DNA from: Candida dubliniensis CD36
Lineage: Eukaryota; Ascomycota; Pichiomycetes; Serinales; Debaryomycetaceae
Reading direction: 5' to 3'
Length of the DNA: 64,000 nucleotides
Assembly (NCBI RefSeq): GCF_000026945.1
Contig: NC_012860.1
Coordinates: 1,116,001-1,180,000 of the forward strand
In this document: piece by piece, positions 41,750 to 53,100 of the stretch
Numbering within the stretch: position 1 is the first letter of the stretch
How the letters are laid out: each line of letters starts with the position of its first letter
Position numbers and translations under genes: made by a program
The notes under the pieces: generated by a model
Seen by the model: only the letters and a program-made list of their open reading frames with translations
What the model was told of the DNA's origin: nothing
Database searches by the model: none

Positions 41750-44077
41750 CTATAGAGTAGAAGGAAAAGAATCAAAATTAAAGTCCAACAAACCCTTGTC
41801 GATCCAATCACAACCTGATGGCGAAATTGGAGATACCGGCTCCCACGACAAATTTTCAAAGTCATACAGACCATTGATGTTGTCACCAGGAATTGTACCA
41901 CCATTTATATCAAGGGCACTTTGACGGTTCAACAAAGTTGAATTATTGTAATCTGGATTTTGCATACTTTCGTTATTAGTCGTTGTGGTCGAGCTACTCA
42001 TTGCGTTTATGGGTAGTACCAGGCTTCTAGTTGAATCTTCACCAGTAGACTCGCCTTCACGAATTTTCATTTTCTCCATACCAATTTCTAATTGTGGTAA
42101 AAAATCCTTCAATTTTGAATACAATTTAGGCCTTAATGTGGTCAAGGAATCTCGAATATGCTTTGCTAATTTACCGGATAATTGCCAATGCTTCGAAATT
42201 GGGTAAATAGCTGTCAAGGCTAGTTTTATGTATTCGGTGTAAACATCCAAATCTTCTTCATTCAACCCAAAAGCTTGGGTTTTATCTACTGCTAACGTCG
42301 TCTCGACCCAGATATATGCGCTTAAGTGAACCAACGAGGATAACGCCAATGCACAAGCAAAAAAATGTGTTCTTTGAAAAACTTTGGACGCACCAGTATC
42401 CATGAGAACTTGGATAATTGAGTTTGCACCTTCAATAGTTTTTCTAGTTTCAATAGTCGTTCGTGAATTCGCCTGAAGCTGAGGTGGAACATCTGTCGAG
42501 TCTACCGAATCACCATTGCATTTGGGATGTTGTGGTGAATTGATCTTCCAGAGATAAGAAAAGGGCCTGTGAACAAAGATCTTTGCGTAGTTAAATAGTA
42601 AGATCGCTTGATGAACCCCTTCATTCACTTTCCCGCTCTTGTCAATCAATGGTGGTGCTTCAAATAACGACGGGTCTTCTAACCTCATTTCCCAACTTGA
42701 TAAAGATGCTTGCAATCGAGTTAGAAGAATGTCATACGGTCTTTTGTTGGAAATCTCTATATTCATCTTCACCGCGTTTGTGACTAATGTTCCTGCCTCT
42801 GAACGCCCTTTATAATCAAACTCATCCCGCAGTGGCACGGTGGGGAAATCAACAAAACTTTCAATTTTATCAAACGAAGACACTGTTTTCCCATCAGCGG
42901 ACCCAGTTATGATATCAACAAAATGTAATTCCCAAAATAGTCTACGAGCACATTGAACAATACTATCTCTTGGCACATGTGACAACCTAGGTGAGTTGAA
43001 AACCTTAAGCGGAGCATTAGTTTCTGACTCTGGGGTCATGTCGTTGGAGCCGTGCTTGGAAGGAGCATCCAAAAAATTGATTTGGAGGTCTTGAAGTAAG
43101 TATATACAGAAATGCCTCAAATTTTTGCTCAATGCATGTAATGACGAAACATGGGCAACAAAGGAAACAAGTGTCAAAACCTGAAGCGAAATAATATCAA
43201 TGTATCCAAAGCTTTTCACGACCTCGACACACTGGATCAATCTATCCGAGATCAAATCAATAGCGCGAGCATAAACGGACGATGTCTCACCGTCACCCAC
43301 TATACTTAGAATAGGTAATAGTTCCTTCTCAACAGATTGGTTCGACATATATATCAACATTTCTTCCCTTGTGGGCAAAATAGGATGCGCTTTGTGAAAT
43401 GTCTCATAGTAATTTTTTAGTGTTTCGTCTTTGTCTAGTACTGTTAAATCGACATAATTGCTCGAATCATGAACGGCAGTGGTCATCTCCAACTCTTTGA
43501 ATGACCTGATATCTATTGGCGGGTTGTTATCATTAAAGAGACAATCAATATTATTCATTGTACTCTCTAACTTTATTCTTTTTCTTAATGTTTCCATCAT
43601 TTGGACCTCGCTTTCATTCAATTGTCCACGCTTTTCTGGTCGAGTTTTCACATACCTAACACCACTTTTCCCTGGACAATTCAGATCCTGGCATCGACCT
43701 TGATCGTGTGCACAGGGCAAAGTCATCAACTTCTCAAACATATCATCATTACTCTTTATTTCGTTCCGATTATTGGTTGATTCGTCAGTGGATTTTGATT
43801 TACCAAAGTCTTCTATGTCTGCGACAAACATGGGCATTTCTGGACCTTGGTTAATATCGTTTACAGTAACAGGCTTCTTTTTTGTCGAGACACCCTTCTT
43901 CCTGGAACCACCTCGATGACTTGCAACATATTGACATGGCTTGTTTGATTTTTGACATCGATCACACACTGGCTGCTTACCATCACATTTAAAGTGTCTT
44001 CTTCGGCACTCCAAACAGGCACTACTAACATGCTTTCTTACCTTTGTTGTCTTTTCTCTCTTGACTTTTTGCAGCAT
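41750..44077 (-). CDS. ZCF2: Zn2Cys6 transcription factor, Zcf2-like
   Basis: 775 residues. The N-terminal binuclear zinc cluster has Cys21, Cys24, Cys31, Cys38, Cys41 and Cys48 with exact CX2CX6CX6CX2CX6C spacing, preceded by a basic patch. A second Cys/His-rich segment, PCAHDQGRCQDLNCPGKSG (121-139), is unusual for the family. A coiled-coil-like KLxxTxN region, a fungal-specific regulatory domain (about 230-620) and an acidic aromatic C-terminus (DWIDKGLLDFNFDSF) complete it; the end looks like an activation domain. The Zcf2 name rests on remembered locus order and is unverified. The target genes are unknown. Confidence 0.8.
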   Translation of the reverse strand: MLQKVKREKTTKVRKHVSSACLECRRRHFKCDGKQPVCDRCQKSNKPCQYVASHRGGSRKKGVSTKKKPVTVNDINQGPEMPMFVADIEDFGKSKSTDESTNNRNEIKSNDDMFEKLMTLPCAHDQGRCQDLNCPGKSGVRYVKTRPEKRGQLNESEVQMMETLRKRIKLESTMNNIDCLFNDNNPPIDIRSFKELEMTTAVHDSSNYVDLTVLDKDETLKNYYETFHKAHPILPTREEMLIYMSNQSVEKELLPILSIVGDGETSSVYARAIDLISDRLIQCVEVVKSFGYIDIISLQVLTLVSFVAHVSSLHALSKNLRHFCIYLLQDLQINFLDAPSKHGSNDMTPESETNAPLKVFNSPRLSHVPRDSIVQCARRLFWELHFVDIITGSADGKTVSSFDKIESFVDFPTVPLRDEFDYKGRSEAGTLVTNAVKMNIEISNKRPYDILLTRLQASLSSWEMRLEDPSLFEAPPLIDKSGKVNEGVHQAILLFNYAKIFVHRPFSYLWKINSPQHPKCNGDSVDSTDVPPQLQANSRTTIETRKTIEGANSIIQVLMDTGASKVFQRTHFFACALALSSLVHLSAYIWVETTLAVDKTQAFGLNEEDLDVYTEYIKLALTAIYPISKHWQLSGKLAKHIRDSLTTLRPKLYSKLKDFLPQLEIGMEKMKIREGESTGEDSTRSLVLPINAMSSSTTTTNNESMQNPDYNNSTLLNRQSALDINGGTIPGDNINGLYDFENLSWEPVSPISPSGCDWIDKGLLDFNFDSFPSTL

Positions 44078-44954
44078 TCTTTCGTGGTGGGGATTATGGA
44101 TAAACAGAATTTATAAGAATCGGTACTCTATAGGAGGCGCAAAGTTACTGATAGAAGTTGGTCCTATTTGGAAAGGAAAGCAATTTGAATGTTATGGTTC
44201 GTTTTTGTTTTTAAAAAAAAAGATCAAAATAAAATATTTTAAGGACTGACCAGGTATTCAAAGGGACTGAGCAAAGTGATGCCGATTACTTAATTGGATT
44301 GGATCACTTAACTATTGACATTCAATGTTGTTTGTTTGATTTAATTTTCAAATCCCGTTTTTTTTTTTTTTCTGCTCATAAGAAAGTGTCATTAACTATA
44401 AGAAAGACACTAAAGGAGATGAAATAAAAGTAGAATGCACCTTACTGCATAAGGACATTTCAAACCCCGCAGCCTATCAGTATCAATGCGATAATAACAA
44501 CCACTGCTCTCTCACTGTGCACCATATGCAAAGACAAGCTATTTATAACTGTCATAACAATACTAGTTCATTTCAGTAATTTATTGATTTTTGACAGAGT
44601 TATTAGTCGAACGTGTGCCCAAATTTAATAGTCCATAATAGTCTTGAAGTACCTAGATCCTGAAAGTTATTTCTTTAGAATGAGTGCAAAAGCAACGAAA
44701 CAACAAAAACAACGAACCACACAAAGAAATACCTCATGCAATGTTGTAAGGTTGAAGTTATTTGATAGACATGATGCATTTATCAATACGTAAGACTCAA
44801 GTCCAATCCACTAAACTAACTGAATCTGTGTTTCTCCTGACCAAACAATAGAGAGAAATGCGAACACAAGTAAAACAACAACAAAAAAAGGCGAATCAAA
44901 AAACTGATAAACTGATGCTTTTGCATCAGAATCAAATACCACTTTCAAGTCACA
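44078..44954. promoter_or_regulatory. Divergent promoter region of ZCF2-like and Rab5-type genes
   Basis: 877 bases separate two outward-facing genes. It includes a T14 run near 44358, a direct repeat of ATAAGAAAG (44378 and 44398 area) whose flanks GTGTC/GACAC are complementary, and a 7-bp hairpin close to the Rab start codon. Such length is more than housekeeping pairs in this window need, which suggests regulated expression. Confidence 0.45.
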
Positions 44955-44971
44955 ATGTCCGAAACGTCTAA
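44912..44971 (+). promoter_or_regulatory. Hairpin and overlapping upstream ORF at the Rab gene start
   Basis: CTGATGC-TTTT-GCATCAG (44912-44929) is a perfect 7-bp hairpin. Its ATG (44915) opens an 18-codon frame that runs past the Rab start codon in another frame and ends at TAA 44969-44971. If the transcript includes it, ribosomes that start there would miss the main ATG. Confidence 0.4.
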
Positions 44972-45614
44972 CCCATCGTTATTACCACCACCTTATAAGA
45001 TAGTTCTTTTAGGAGATTCTTCAGTGGGGAAAACATCTCTCGTACACAGATTCACAACCAATAGGTTTGATATGCATACTCCCAATACTATTGGTGCAGC
45101 ATTTATAACAAAGGAATTTTCACCCCACGAGAATCATGAGCGTAAAGTGAAACTAGAGATATGGGATACTGCAGGTCAGGAAAGGTACCGTTCATTAACT
45201 CCTATGTACTATAGAAATGCGAGAGTTGCCTTAGTGAGTTTTGATTTGAGCAAGTTTGAAAGCACTTTCAATACTGCGAAATATTGGATTCAACAGTTGG
45301 AACTCAACAATTCTTCTGATTCAAGAGAAAAGATAGAGATTCGGTTGATAGGGACCAAACGAGATTTGGTGGAAATAATAGACGAGAACACAAAAGACCA
45401 AATCAATAAGTTGATAACAGAACAGTCCAACGTTGTAAAATTTCATGAAACGAGTTCAAAGGAAGGTACAGGTGTTGAATCTTTGTTTGACGATATAGTT
45501 AATGATATAGACGAAACATTTTTCACGCAATATTACGAACAGAATCGTGATACTTCTGATCAAATAGGAAACATGCTACGTACAAGGCAGACGTCTAACT
45601 CATATTGCTGCTAA
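44955..45614 (+). CDS. Rab5-type small GTPase (Vps21/Ypt52/Ypt53 group)
   Basis: 219 residues. P-loop GDSSVGKT (20-27), switch I NTIGAAF (44-50) with the IGAAF typical of Rab5, WDTAGQERY (70-78), and C-terminal Cys-Cys for double geranylgeranylation. It should act in endosomal fusion and vacuolar trafficking. Its G4 motif is TKRD (134-137) rather than the usual NKxD of Rabs; Rho GTPases naturally use TKxD. G5 reads SSK (167-169). It is divergent and may be the Ypt53 equivalent, but I cannot settle which Rab5 paralogue it is. The gene converges with the next one, only 33 bases apart. Confidence 0.9.
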   Translation: MSETSNPSLLPPPYKIVLLGDSSVGKTSLVHRFTTNRFDMHTPNTIGAAFITKEFSPHENHERKVKLEIWDTAGQERYRSLTPMYYRNARVALVSFDLSKFESTFNTAKYWIQQLELNNSSDSREKIEIRLIGTKRDLVEIIDENTKDQINKLITEQSNVVKFHETSSKEGTGVESLFDDIVNDIDETFFTQYYEQNRDTSDQIGNMLRTRQTSNSYCC

Positions 45615-45647
45615 ATCGTTATAGAAATCAATAGCATAATATCATCA

Positions 45648-47468
45648 TCATAAATCTAAACCCTTTTGTCTCCAGTAATCTCTCTTGATATCTTTATCGA
45701 GGTTTGATTTCACTTTTTTAAGTTTTGGGATATATGGCTCTTCCTCAATTCCGCCAGCGTTGTCTTTTGCTAGCAGCTCATCAGCATCACTGTTGTCTTC
45801 AAGACTTAAAAAGGACTCCACTAATTTCTTAGTGTCCTTTGCCTTGTTGGTGACTGGCGTGGCACGTTTCTTTGGCGGAACGTATTCATCCTCATTGCTC
45901 TCCACCGTCATATCAGAAAAGTAATACTTGTCATTGCCATCGAGTCCATCACTTTCGTCATCTGTCTCTTCTTCATGATTGATTAATGCGTGGTTTACCA
46001 CTTTATGACGATCATCGTTAAAATCTCTTTCTTTACCTTTGTATTTTATTATATCTCCTAATATCAGTTGACCCAATCTTTGTTTATATGAAGCAGCATT
46101 TAGCTGGTAGCATTTTTCTACAAGTAGTTGATAGGCCCCGCCAAAGGCTTTTTTTAAATCCCTTAGATTGTAAGATGATCTTGTAATGTTGTTGGTGGTA
46201 TCAGCTGGATCTCGGATCACAATGGAAAAGGTGTTTCTTGAAGTGTTTAGTATAGGGTGGTTAGCCTTCTTTTCATACCGAGGTTCTTCAGTATCACTGT
46301 CCAAAGAGATTATCAAATCATCATACGAAAAGTTGCGGCCATATAATTCAAAGAACTCAATCAACAACACACCCAAATTATCTAAAGCGTCCATTGAGCT
46401 AGTCGATAGTTTTGGATGCAATCTCAAAAAATGATAGCACATAATGATTGTAGCGTAACCACCCAAACCACCAACGTGCACGTTATTTAGTCTACGTGAG
46501 CGTAAAAACTGTTTGATTACCAAAACTAATTCACGTAGTCCCGGGGTAGATATTAGCCATCTTCTTATTCTCTTGGCTGCGTCAAGTCCATTTGTTCTTT
46601 CAAATGATACGTCAATATGAAGCTCTGAAATTGGGTCCACAAATTTGATTATCGGTACTTTGGCACTGGCAATAACCTCCACATTTTTAGCCAACTTTTT
46701 AGTTCTTAAAAAAGTTGAAAGCTGATACAACCTGGAACGATTCTCATAATCTCCGGTTTCTGAAACAACTACCATATCGATATCTGAACCCGGTAAATAT
46801 AAATCTGTTGCACAAGATCCAAAAACATGAGTTTCAGTACCTGGCCAGAACATCCCTATTTCCGTTTTCAACGTACTGATGACATTGTTTCTGGTGACAA
46901 TTTCTTCACTAGAAGGGGATATGTAATTCACAAAATCTTTCATCTCCAATGTAAGCCAATCAGCTATCTCCTTTTGCTTAGAATGGTCATGATCTTTAAC
47001 CCACGGATAATGAGAATTTGGTGTCCCCCCATTGGCATAGTCACCTTCGTTTTTGTAAGATGAGTCATCCTCAGAGTCCAAAAATTCTTCACTTTCATCT
47101 TCAGACAGAAACCCAAAACCAATAAAATCTTCATTGTTTGCTAATTCATTTTCCGGAGTTTCTTCTTTATCTACTATCGCATGTTTTTCCTCTGATTCCA
47201 GATTATCATTGTCAGAACCAACACTTGACTTATTGAATTCATCATCACTATCAATTAACACCACCTCATCAGTTAACTCTTCACTCTTCTTTCTATCGTA
47301 GTCATAGATTAATTCAGAGTCAGACTCTTCATCTAAATGGTTTTGCAAAGTCTCAAATTTGTTCTCTAGAAGTGATGCATTGTCCACCTTTATTGGCAAA
47401 CTGTTCTTTTTTTGTTTCTTGGATCGAGGTTTTCCATTTAGATTTTCCCTCTTTCTTTTGGCTCCCAT
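45648..47468 (-). CDS. Non-canonical poly(A) polymerase, Trf4/Trf5 (Pap2) family
   Basis: 606 residues. After a basic then acidic disordered N-terminus (1-150), the nucleotidyltransferase core has the signature FGSCATDLYLPGSDIDMVV (Gly217-Ser218, Asp229, Asp231) and the third acidic residue Asp286 in HIDVSFE. The PAP-associated domain follows (GGLGGYATIIMC, LLIEFFELYGRNF). A Lys/Asp/Glu-rich tail ends the protein. Trf4/5 add short A tails in the TRAMP complex with Air1/2 and Mtr4, marking nuclear RNA for the exosome. All catalytic residues are intact. Whether it serves as both Trf4 and Trf5 is not shown. Confidence 0.92.
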   Translation of the reverse strand: MGAKRKRENLNGKPRSKKQKKNSLPIKVDNASLLENKFETLQNHLDEESDSELIYDYDRKKSEELTDEVVLIDSDDEFNKSSVGSDNDNLESEEKHAIVDKEETPENELANNEDFIGFGFLSEDESEEFLDSEDDSSYKNEGDYANGGTPNSHYPWVKDHDHSKQKEIADWLTLEMKDFVNYISPSSEEIVTRNNVISTLKTEIGMFWPGTETHVFGSCATDLYLPGSDIDMVVVSETGDYENRSRLYQLSTFLRTKKLAKNVEVIASAKVPIIKFVDPISELHIDVSFERTNGLDAAKRIRRWLISTPGLRELVLVIKQFLRSRRLNNVHVGGLGGYATIIMCYHFLRLHPKLSTSSMDALDNLGVLLIEFFELYGRNFSYDDLIISLDSDTEEPRYEKKANHPILNTSRNTFSIVIRDPADTTNNITRSSYNLRDLKKAFGGAYQLLVEKCYQLNAASYKQRLGQLILGDIIKYKGKERDFNDDRHKVVNHALINHEEETDDESDGLDGNDKYYFSDMTVESNEDEYVPPKKRATPVTNKAKDTKKLVESFLSLEDNSDADELLAKDNAGGIEEEPYIPKLKKVKSNLDKDIKRDYWRQKGLDL

Positions 47469-47710
47469 TTTTGTTTATTAAAATTATAATGATCTGTAAT
47501 TATCTATCAACCTGTTTCTAAAATAATGTATAAAGCTTATGATTTGGGGTTGTATTTTTTTTTTTTATTTATTTTTTTTTTCAACTTTGCTTTTTTTTGG
47601 TGTGCTTCTCAAGTTCATCGCTTTCTCTTCCAAGCTCGTGCTTCCGCTTTTCATCAATTTGAAAGAGAATTACATCTCACATGAAATCTACATCACTTAT
47701 ACATTAAAAA

Positions 47711-49897
47711 TCAAACTATATAAGGATTCAGATGACCCAATTCGTAAGCCAAAAGTATGGACAATACTATTGATAGCAACAAAAATAACATGGTTCTAAG
47801 TTTGGTTCTTTCAATCACAAATATATCCAACCCAATGGAGCTAAATATGCAGAGCTTCAAAGTTGATTTCGAAAAGCTGGGAGAATAAAACGAAAGATAC
47901 TCTAACAACACTAATTCGATGCAATAAATAGGGACAGTCTTGAACGTATCGATTTGAAAAAAGTCAGATTTAACCGGATCCGCCGATTCATGATAACTCC
48001 GTGATAGGTCGTCTTCAAATTCATCCTCTGTTAGATTGATGTGATCAAAATCATGCTGTCCTTCGTACTCTATATCATCATCGTCACTAAATTCCTCGTT
48101 TTGAAGTAAAGATGGTACATAGTCTTTATTGAAAGAATAGAGATCCCGATCATCTTTTTCAATAATTGCCAATTCATTGTTTATACTCCGTGAATCACTA
48201 CTAGTAAAAGTGTGGCCAGTATTTATAAATCTCTCCCACTTTATATTATTTAAGTACAACAAAACATCCTTGGACCCAATACGAGAGGTGGTACTGCCGC
48301 CACCAACAACAACAACTTCATCTTCTCCTTTGATCATTTTGTATGCTAATTTCTGGAAATCCGCCATGCACTCGTCCATAACCCCCTCTCTATCGTGAAT
48401 CTGCGACTCAAACCATTCGCTGAAACTTGCAAACCTCAAATTGTTATACCAATTCATGATTTTGGTTCTTGCCTCTTGTGGATCATTTTCATCTCGAATG
48501 ATATCAGAAAAGGGCAACTTCCCAATGCACAAATAACATAAAATCAAACCTAAAGAATATATATCACTTTCATAAGTAAAGTCATTGTAAAACTTCTTAC
48601 CATCATTTCCAAATTTAGGATCGCATGCATATAACCACAATTCAGGAGCAGTAAATTCCAATGTTCCTGTGTTACCCTGTCTATCAGATAAGTTTTCTAA
48701 GTTGATATTTTGACGCTTCTCGATGAACTTTCCTTCTCCGAAATCAGAAACTAAAACTCTTGGCAACTTGTACAAATGCTGTTCAAAATCCTCTTGGCTC
48801 TCAAAAGTCAGTTTAATCTCCTGTGAGACATATTTCACATCTAGTAAGCAGTTTGAAGGTTTCATATCTCTGTGCAAAATGCCATTGTGATGTAGATAAT
48901 TGACTCCGTTGGCGACATCATGAAAGAACTTCCATATCTCAAAAGTACTAAGCCATTGTTTCCCCTTTGGTATCGTTTCATCCCCAAGTTTCACGGCACG
49001 TCTCTTTTTCCGTTCTAGTTCGACTTTTTCTTTCCAAGTAAGATTTTCCTTAATTGTGAAATTGCGTTTGATTAGATCTTCCAAGTGGCCACCATCGCAA
49101 TACTGCTGCAAAATAAAAACATATGGCACTTTTATTTCTTTTCTGTCGGCCGATTTGGGTGTTTGGAAAAAAATGGAGTTCAGATCATCTAACTCTCCCA
49201 TTTCCAACCAAACATGATTGTATCTAATTAAATTGTTCTCATTAGCTCCTGTGGTAGACAACTCATACAAAATCAACACTTCATTTAGAACCTGTTGCAA
49301 AAATTCAAGTTGCCCACCAATGTTTATTTTTTTAACGGCATATGTTCCCAAAACGATATTGTTCAACACATGATTGACTTTGTAAACTTGTGCATGGGCT
49401 CCTGAACCAAGCGTATATGGATCGATTTTTTTGAAAAACCGTTTAAAATATCCTTGATTAAATACCCCTTCAGGCAAAGAATTGTTAAGTGTCAGTTTGC
49501 ATGTATGCTCTTCGCTATATGGGAGTTTGCCTATCAATTTGAAATAGTCGGTATGAATAAACGATTGCGATAAGTATTCTTGCGGCAATGATATATTGAA
49601 ATGGCCAGATGAGGAATGCGAGCTGCTTCTCCTGGATCGAGCATTACTGAACTCGTTCCATGTGAACCCACAGTTGGGACATTTCGTCATGCTTGTGTTA
49701 TGAGGAAATTGATCATTGTTAAAGACCCGTGATGGTCTCCTTGTTTGTTTACTCTCATTGGATTCTCTCTGTGTTTCGGATGCAACGGTGGATAGTAGTT
49801 TTATAGTGTTTTTATGAGGATCATGAACAACCATAATCCCATCATTAGGGTTATGATAAAGTACATCCTTATTATTGTTATAGGGAATAATCGACAT
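47711..49897 (-). CDS. IKS1: Iks1-like serine/threonine protein kinase with C-terminal membrane segment
   Basis: 728 residues from ATG 49897; a frame extending five codons to a GTG is rejected. The kinase core holds GSGAHAQVYKV, the catalytic loop HRDMKPSNCLL (His342-Arg343-Asp344) and DFG at 385-387, with GTLEFTAPELW in the activation segment. A Cys pair (CPNCGF) near the N-terminus may bind metal with partners. After an acidic linker the protein ends in a hydrophobic stretch (TMLFLLLSIVLSILLAYELG) that looks like a tail anchor. N-terminus, insert-rich kinase domain and tail all fit S. cerevisiae Iks1, a kinase of poorly known role. Confidence 0.85.
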   Translation of the reverse strand: MSIIPYNNNKDVLYHNPNDGIMVVHDPHKNTIKLLSTVASETQRESNESKQTRRPSRVFNNDQFPHNTSMTKCPNCGFTWNEFSNARSRRSSSHSSSGHFNISLPQEYLSQSFIHTDYFKLIGKLPYSEEHTCKLTLNNSLPEGVFNQGYFKRFFKKIDPYTLGSGAHAQVYKVNHVLNNIVLGTYAVKKINIGGQLEFLQQVLNEVLILYELSTTGANENNLIRYNHVWLEMGELDDLNSIFFQTPKSADRKEIKVPYVFILQQYCDGGHLEDLIKRNFTIKENLTWKEKVELERKKRRAVKLGDETIPKGKQWLSTFEIWKFFHDVANGVNYLHHNGILHRDMKPSNCLLDVKYVSQEIKLTFESQEDFEQHLYKLPRVLVSDFGEGKFIEKRQNINLENLSDRQGNTGTLEFTAPELWLYACDPKFGNDGKKFYNDFTYESDIYSLGLILCYLCIGKLPFSDIIRDENDPQEARTKIMNWYNNLRFASFSEWFESQIHDREGVMDECMADFQKLAYKMIKGEDEVVVVGGGSTTSRIGSKDVLLYLNNIKWERFINTGHTFTSSDSRSINNELAIIEKDDRDLYSFNKDYVPSLLQNEEFSDDDDIEYEGQHDFDHINLTEDEFEDDLSRSYHESADPVKSDFFQIDTFKTVPIYCIELVLLEYLSFYSPSFSKSTLKLCIFSSIGLDIFVIERTKLRTMLFLLLSIVLSILLAYELGHLNPYIV

Positions 49898-50156
49898 GGT
49901 TTTATCTGTCACGTTGTATATTGTCGGTCCTGTAACCGCTTACGTACAAACTTTCATGAGTATTTAAGAAAGGGATAAAAAAAATAAATAAATAAATAGT
50001 TTGATATGGGGAAGTCAAGCCGAATCTAGTATATCATCCCAGTGGGCGAGCGAGAAAGTACCAAAGGAAACCTCTCACTTTGGTTTACTGCGATCCCACA
50101 CAGATTCAACCCTTGCATCGGAAACCTACACCATACATTTATTAATACAAAGCATT

Positions 50157-53100
50157 CTACTTGAACCTTCTCAAACGAACCATCAAATTTAGTAACTTGG
50201 TTTCCATGTCGTACTTTTCGTCACTCGTTATACATGCTAACTCAGCATCGGATTTCGTTGAAAGCAAATCAACCAATTCCATCGGACTGCAAGATCTCTT
50301 AATTTCATTGGAACTGGGTCCCACTGAATTGTACAAGTCATCTGCAAGGTCTTTTTTAGATCTGATTTCTTCAAATTCTTTTAATGGTAAAGAATACAGA
50401 GGAAATTCTTGTATCTTCGATTGTGGTTCCTCATTATTCTTCTCTTGTTCCTCAGTAGCGTTCTCATTGCTATCACTGTTAGTCTCTGATAAAGCAGGAA
50501 TATCAAAAATTTTCAAATCTGACAAACTATTGCCTTCAGCATCGAGTTCCTTGGTGGGTGCACTTCCATCATTCTCATAATTCTCTTCACCATCAGTATT
50601 GACAATATGTTCTGTACGTGCTTTCGATTCCAGAGAATCGTGACTAGTGTCTGACAAGTCACAAGAGTCAACTTGAGCACTTTCACCTTGTTGCTCAGTC
50701 AAGTCAACATCGCAATTGCTGATTTTAAGTTCCTCTTGTTTATTCTCAAGATCATTTTCATCGCCCAGTGGTAATAATTTTTCATTTACATTCAGTTGCG
50801 TTTCTGTGGCTTCCAACCCACCGTCAAGAAGATTTGCTATATCGCAAACTTTTAATCTTTTTGATGGGGTAAAAGATTCCTCTTGGTAGTCTCTCTTTCT
50901 AACAAGCACTCCATTGGGTGTTTCTGGAGATATGATTTCTTGTTGCTCAATAATATCATTACTATTTCCCTGTGAAATCGAACTTGTTTCTATGTCAGAT
51001 ATTTCATCATCATCCTTAGCACTAGAGGAAGAATCTTGAGCTTGCTCCTCTGGTTTTTTCCTTACAATTTTAACAATTAATTCTTGTTTGGGAGACATAG
51101 TTTGACTTGCAGATTTCTTCTTAACTGGCGTTAGCTTAACAATTAGACCAAATCCCCTCTCTGTATTTTGAATATCGCTTTCACATTTTGCTAAAGACAG
51201 TACTCCAGATTCGTCCTTAGGACCTTCAGTATCAGTCATAATAATATCATTAACTTCACAATCCTGTTTCGAAACCTGTTTTGTCTCCCGTGGAATGACA
51301 TCAGAACTTAGTCTATTTATAGCATTTTCATCAATGGTATTCACTGTATCGACATCCAATATTAGAGCAGATGAAGCTGCCGACAACGACTCTGACATGC
51401 AATTTTGATCAAACTCGTTATTTTTGCTAATATCTTCCTCCTTTTGTATATTTGAATCCACTTGCAACTTCAAAGAATTGTCAGGCCCAGGTGGTACACT
51501 AGCATCTAGTTCTTGTGATGACTTCTCATCCGATTCCTGACTTTTTTCCAAGCCATTGAAAACTATCTTGCCATCAACAACGCACATGTTTCTTTTATCC
51601 AATTCAGTTTTGAAATTAGGAAACTTTGAATAGTCCTCCTGTATGAAGGTACCAACATCAATACCCAAGACCGAGTAGCAACCCAAAAGCAACCTGTCAA
51701 CTAGTTCATGATTATCTGAGTTTTTTAATTTATATTCCAAATAATTCTTCAAAAGCAGGCAGATTTTGAAGAGCGTTTCACCAGAGTATTGCAACGAGTT
51801 TCTATATATTTGATCCACCAATGGAAGAATCTCAGCCTCAAAATCTTGTATTGTCAAGAGTTCCAATGTTTCGACGAAATTGCTTGTCATCATCTTCTCT
51901 ATCAAATTTATGGTAAATTGAAAAATGTGTCTATTTGGAGCATTCTTCAACAATAACAAAAGAAAGACGACAATAGAATAACTCCAGGATGTGATATTCA
52001 AGCATTCAAAACAATTGAGCATTTTTTCCGACTCCGGCACAACAACGACTGTTTGTATTAACTTCTTCACAAATGTCTCAAACCCTGTATCAAAATATTG
52101 ACAAATCTCCCCATACAATCCTAATTCTTCGTTGGACAATTCAACTGTTCGTTTGGTAAGAATATCGGAAAACAATCCCCTAACGTCTTCCATTTCAAGA
52201 CCCAGCTGGACGTAATCAGCAATAAATACAAGAATTTTTTTATGAGAAAGTGACTGAGTTATTAATTGAAAAATCTCTAAGTACTCTTCTTTTGATAAAC
52301 TCTTTAAACAATTAGCAAGCACAGGAATATATATGTTATTGCTTGTATCAATCTCATCTTGCTTATTTGCCCTCCTCACTAATAACGACGATGTAAAAGT
52401 GTCATGTAGATTTACAATCAATTTGATTGCCAAATCATGTGAAAGTGTATTTGATTTGAAAAGGTGACTCAAGACTATAGGGATATTATCAATAATGTCA
52501 AATGTTGTAGGAGATACCAGCGCCTCATTTTTCACTATCGGTTTTATGCTTGCCAAAAATGCAATGAAAAACCCAATTTTATCTTCCACATGCAAGTTTG
52601 CCAGAAGAAATATTAATATCATATTCTGCATTATCTTATCAAACTTTGCGTGAATCCACCTTGATGGCAACGAATTTACTTCGTTGATTGAGACTGGATC
52701 GTTTGACAAACAGCGAACCTCATTGAAGTTTCTCTCAGTCACTGGAGTGGCAGATTTTATCAATTTCGACAAGACCGTGAAGCCTAATTGGTTCATATGG
52801 GCGTTAGAAGCATCCTTTTTAAAATAAAAGTTAATAAATACAAATTGGAAGACTCTGTCCCAAAGGATGTGCAAGTACTTTGTGCGCAGTTTTATAACAA
52901 GGGGATTAATTGTGGAATATAAGATAGCGATAAATAGGTTGTGTAGTGTGTCAATGACTTTATCTTCCATTTCTTCTGCATTAAAACTACCAAATAAATA
53001 GGTGAGAAGCTTTACTTTGGGTTTCATGGCTGTTGTGATTTGCTGTTGCTTGTCCCTAATATTTGAATGACCCATTGCCAGATCCAATGTCTTCCTTATT

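Noticed and set aside
50161..50580. Frame antisense to the RIF1 C-terminus
   Set aside because: It results from the Ser/Glu/Asp-rich codons of RIF1 on the other strand.
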